A stretch of DNA of 6,478 bases from Deltaproteobacteria bacterium. GTDB lineage: Bacteria > Desulfobacterota > Binatia > UBA9968. Of this stretch, positions 5,797 through 6,478 are shown piece after piece (within the stretch, counting starts at the first letter, position 1; every line of letters begins with the position of its first letter). The DNA lies in contig VBLN01000094.1 in NCBI GenBank assembly GCA_005878685.1, forward strand, positions 1 through 6,478, in the 5' to 3' direction. The position numbers and the translations under genes were made by a program. Below the pieces are notes generated by a model, which was given only the letters and a program-made list of their open reading frames with translations, did not search any database and was not told the DNA's origin.

Positions 5797-6050
5797 AGCG
5801 CGCCGATTTTCGCCAGTTCTATCGCGACGCCCACGGGGTCACCTGTTTGACCGACCGCGAGAAGATGTTGATCGGTTTGGCCGTGGCGATGATGCGCCTG
5901 TGCGATCCATGAGTGGAACGTCGCCTTGCGGACGCAAGGAAGGCGGGGATGACGGAAGAAGAGCTCGACGCGACGGTGGATGTCATCGCCGCGGTGGATG
6001 CCGGTATCCTGCAATCGCAAAATCAGCGCATCAAGGACCGGCAGAAGTAG
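5793..6050 (+). CDS. Carboxymuconolactone decarboxylase/AhpD-like small selenoprotein (CxxU), TGA read as selenocysteine
   Basis: From TTG 5793 the frame runs 39 codons to TGA (5910-5912), then 45 more codons to TAG (6048-6050): 85 residues with Sec at position 40. The sequence before the TGA, 'LTDREKMLIGLAVAMMRLCDP' split across 19-39, matches the CMD/AhpD pattern 'LT.REK.LI.LAVA...C..C'. After the TGA comes 'VERRLADARKAGMTEEELDA', which fits the family's '..H...A..aG.t.eEi.ea', followed by 'VIAAVDAG'. The TGA therefore sits exactly at the second Cys of the CxxC redox pair (Cys37-x-x-Sec40). AhpD-like and CMD-domain selenoproteins are known from bacterial surveys. The usual His four residues after the second Cys is Arg44 here. 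A hairpin just downstream fits a bacterial SECIS. TGA serves as an ordinary stop in the two upstream genes, so the code is not globally changed. Predicted role: cytoplasmic thiol/selenol redox. The alternative is a Cys-to-TGA nonsense mutation. Confidence 0.75.
5910..5939 (+). promoter_or_regulatory. Putative bacterial SECIS element after the in-frame TGA
   Basis: CCTTGC (5924-5929) pairs perfectly with GCAAGG (5934-5939) around the loop GGAC (5930-5933); a G-C closure could shorten the loop to GA. The loop starts 17 bases after the TGA and begins with G. This agrees with the described bacterial SECIS pattern: a UGA-adjacent stem-loop, a loop roughly 16-37 bases downstream and a G among the first loop bases. 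SelB bound to such a hairpin would deliver Sec-tRNA. An alternative pairing of CGCC (5922-5925) with GGCG (5942-5945) is weaker. Confidence 0.6.
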
Positions 6051-6072
6051 AAAGAGGAAAAGGAGGCGAGTC

Positions 6073-6478
6073 ATGCGGTTGATCAAGCTCGTCGCGGCGT
6101 TCGCGCTCGTTGCGCTAGTTCAATTTTATCTTTGCGCTGCCGCCGGGACGCAGACGCGATCCATTGCGATCGTCGGCGGGACGCTGATCGACGGGACCGG
6201 ACGTCCGGCGGTCGAGGACGCGGCGATCGTCATTCGGGACGGGCGATTTCAAGAAGTCGGAAGGCGGGGACAGGTCCGGCTGCCGCAAGGCGCGGAGGTG
6301 ATCGACGCCAAAGGCAAAACCATCCTCCCGGGCCTGATCGACGGCCACTGCCACTACTGGGAGTGGGTGGGCGAGCTGTATCTCGCTTACGGCGTCACCA
6401 CTTGCCCGGACATCAACAACAGTCCCACGGACTGGATTCTGGCCCAGCGTGACGGCATTCAGAAGGGCAAGATTCGCG
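6073..6478 (+). CDS. Amidohydrolase family protein, N-terminal 135 residues (runs off right edge)
   Basis: An open frame from ATG 6073 to the window end; AAGGAGG (6060-6066) lies 6 bases upstream. Residues 1-24 are a Sec signal peptide: 'RLIK', then hydrophobic 'LVAAFALVALVQFYL', then 'CAAA|G'. The site is not a proper lipobox. The mature part starts with the amidohydrolase composite-domain strand 'IAIVGGTLIDGTGRP' (31-45), then 'IRDGRFQEVG' (54-63), 'VIDAKGKTILPGLID' (76-90) and the metal-binding 'GHCHYW' with His92 and His94 (the HxH motif). 'YGVTTCPDIN' (106-115) is the usual barrel strand 2. Such exported members are metal-dependent hydrolases of cyclic amides or peptides (imidazolonepropionase/Xaa-Pro dipeptidase-like annotation). 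The carboxylated Lys, the later His residues and the catalytic Asp lie beyond the edge. It starts 22 bases after the selenoprotein stop, probably co-transcribed. The substrate cannot be told. Confidence 0.88.
   Translation, partial: MRLIKLVAAFALVALVQFYLCAAAGTQTRSIAIVGGTLIDGTGRPAVEDAAIVIRDGRFQEVGRRGQVRLPQGAEVIDAKGKTILPGLIDGHCHYWEWVGELYLAYGVTTCPDINNSPTDWILAQRDGIQKGKIR

Noticed and set aside
5910..5912. Whole-genome reassignment of TGA
   Set aside because: TGA is the normal stop of the EVE and methyltransferase genes just upstream, with the next starts overlapping those stops.
5900..6082. A 60-codon plus-strand frame that could stand in for a gene after the methyltransferase
   Set aside because: It is out of frame with the CMD-like sequence and gives no family-like product, whereas the 5793 frame matches the family on both sides of the TGA.
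6132..6452. A 106-codon Arg-rich frame on the plus strand
   Set aside because: It is a shifted frame within the amidohydrolase, whose signal peptide, Shine-Dalgarno and HxH motif fix the true frame from 6073.

Overview
The window looks like a chromosomal piece of a free-living Gram-negative bacterium with moderately high GC. Two head-to-head transcription units are separated by about 105 bases. Many genes start with GTG or TTG and many are spaced by only a few bases. Orphan TauA/NMT1-type periplasmic binding proteins sit beside a DapA-like aldolase, a 4,5-dihydroxyphthalate-decarboxylase-like protein, a DUF885 protein and an amidohydrolase. By inference this mix resembles uncultivated soil or sediment lineages such as Binatota, Rokubacteria/Methylomirabilota, Tectomicrobia or other former Deltaproteobacteria. 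No marker gene fixes the taxon.

Left unit (minus strand, 4404 down to 1). The order is: binding protein 1 (TTG start); a DapA/NanA-superfamily aldolase-like enzyme; binding protein 2 (GTG start); a 4,5-dihydroxyphthalate-decarboxylase-like solute-binding-fold protein interrupted by an in-frame TAG at codon 57; and the first 177 codons of a DUF885 protein that runs off the left edge. Gaps are 15, 30, 9 and 6 bases, so this is very probably one operon. It looks like uptake or sensing plus catabolism of small carboxylated or aromatic compounds. No ABC permease or ATPase is present in the window.

Right unit (plus strand, 4508 to 6478). The order is: an EVE-domain protein; a class I SAM-dependent methyltransferase whose N-terminus is a 27-residue alternating-histidine tract; a short carboxymuconolactone-decarboxylase/AhpD-like gene; and the first 135 codons of an exported amidohydrolase. 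The first three genes are joined by 4-base overlaps (ATGA, then TTGA), and the fourth follows after 22 bases.

The most interesting point is the small gene at 5793-6050. Read conventionally it stops at a TGA after 39 codons. That TGA falls exactly where the second cysteine of the AhpD/CMD CxxC redox motif belongs (Cys-Asp-Pro-TGA). The same frame continues for 45 more codons of clearly family-like sequence. A 6-bp hairpin with a GGAC loop begins 11 bases after the TGA and fits the bacterial SECIS pattern. This is best read as a selenoprotein with a CxxU motif, which conventional gene calling would miss or truncate. The genes that flank it support a redox or metal-linked methylation module, but that function is inference only.
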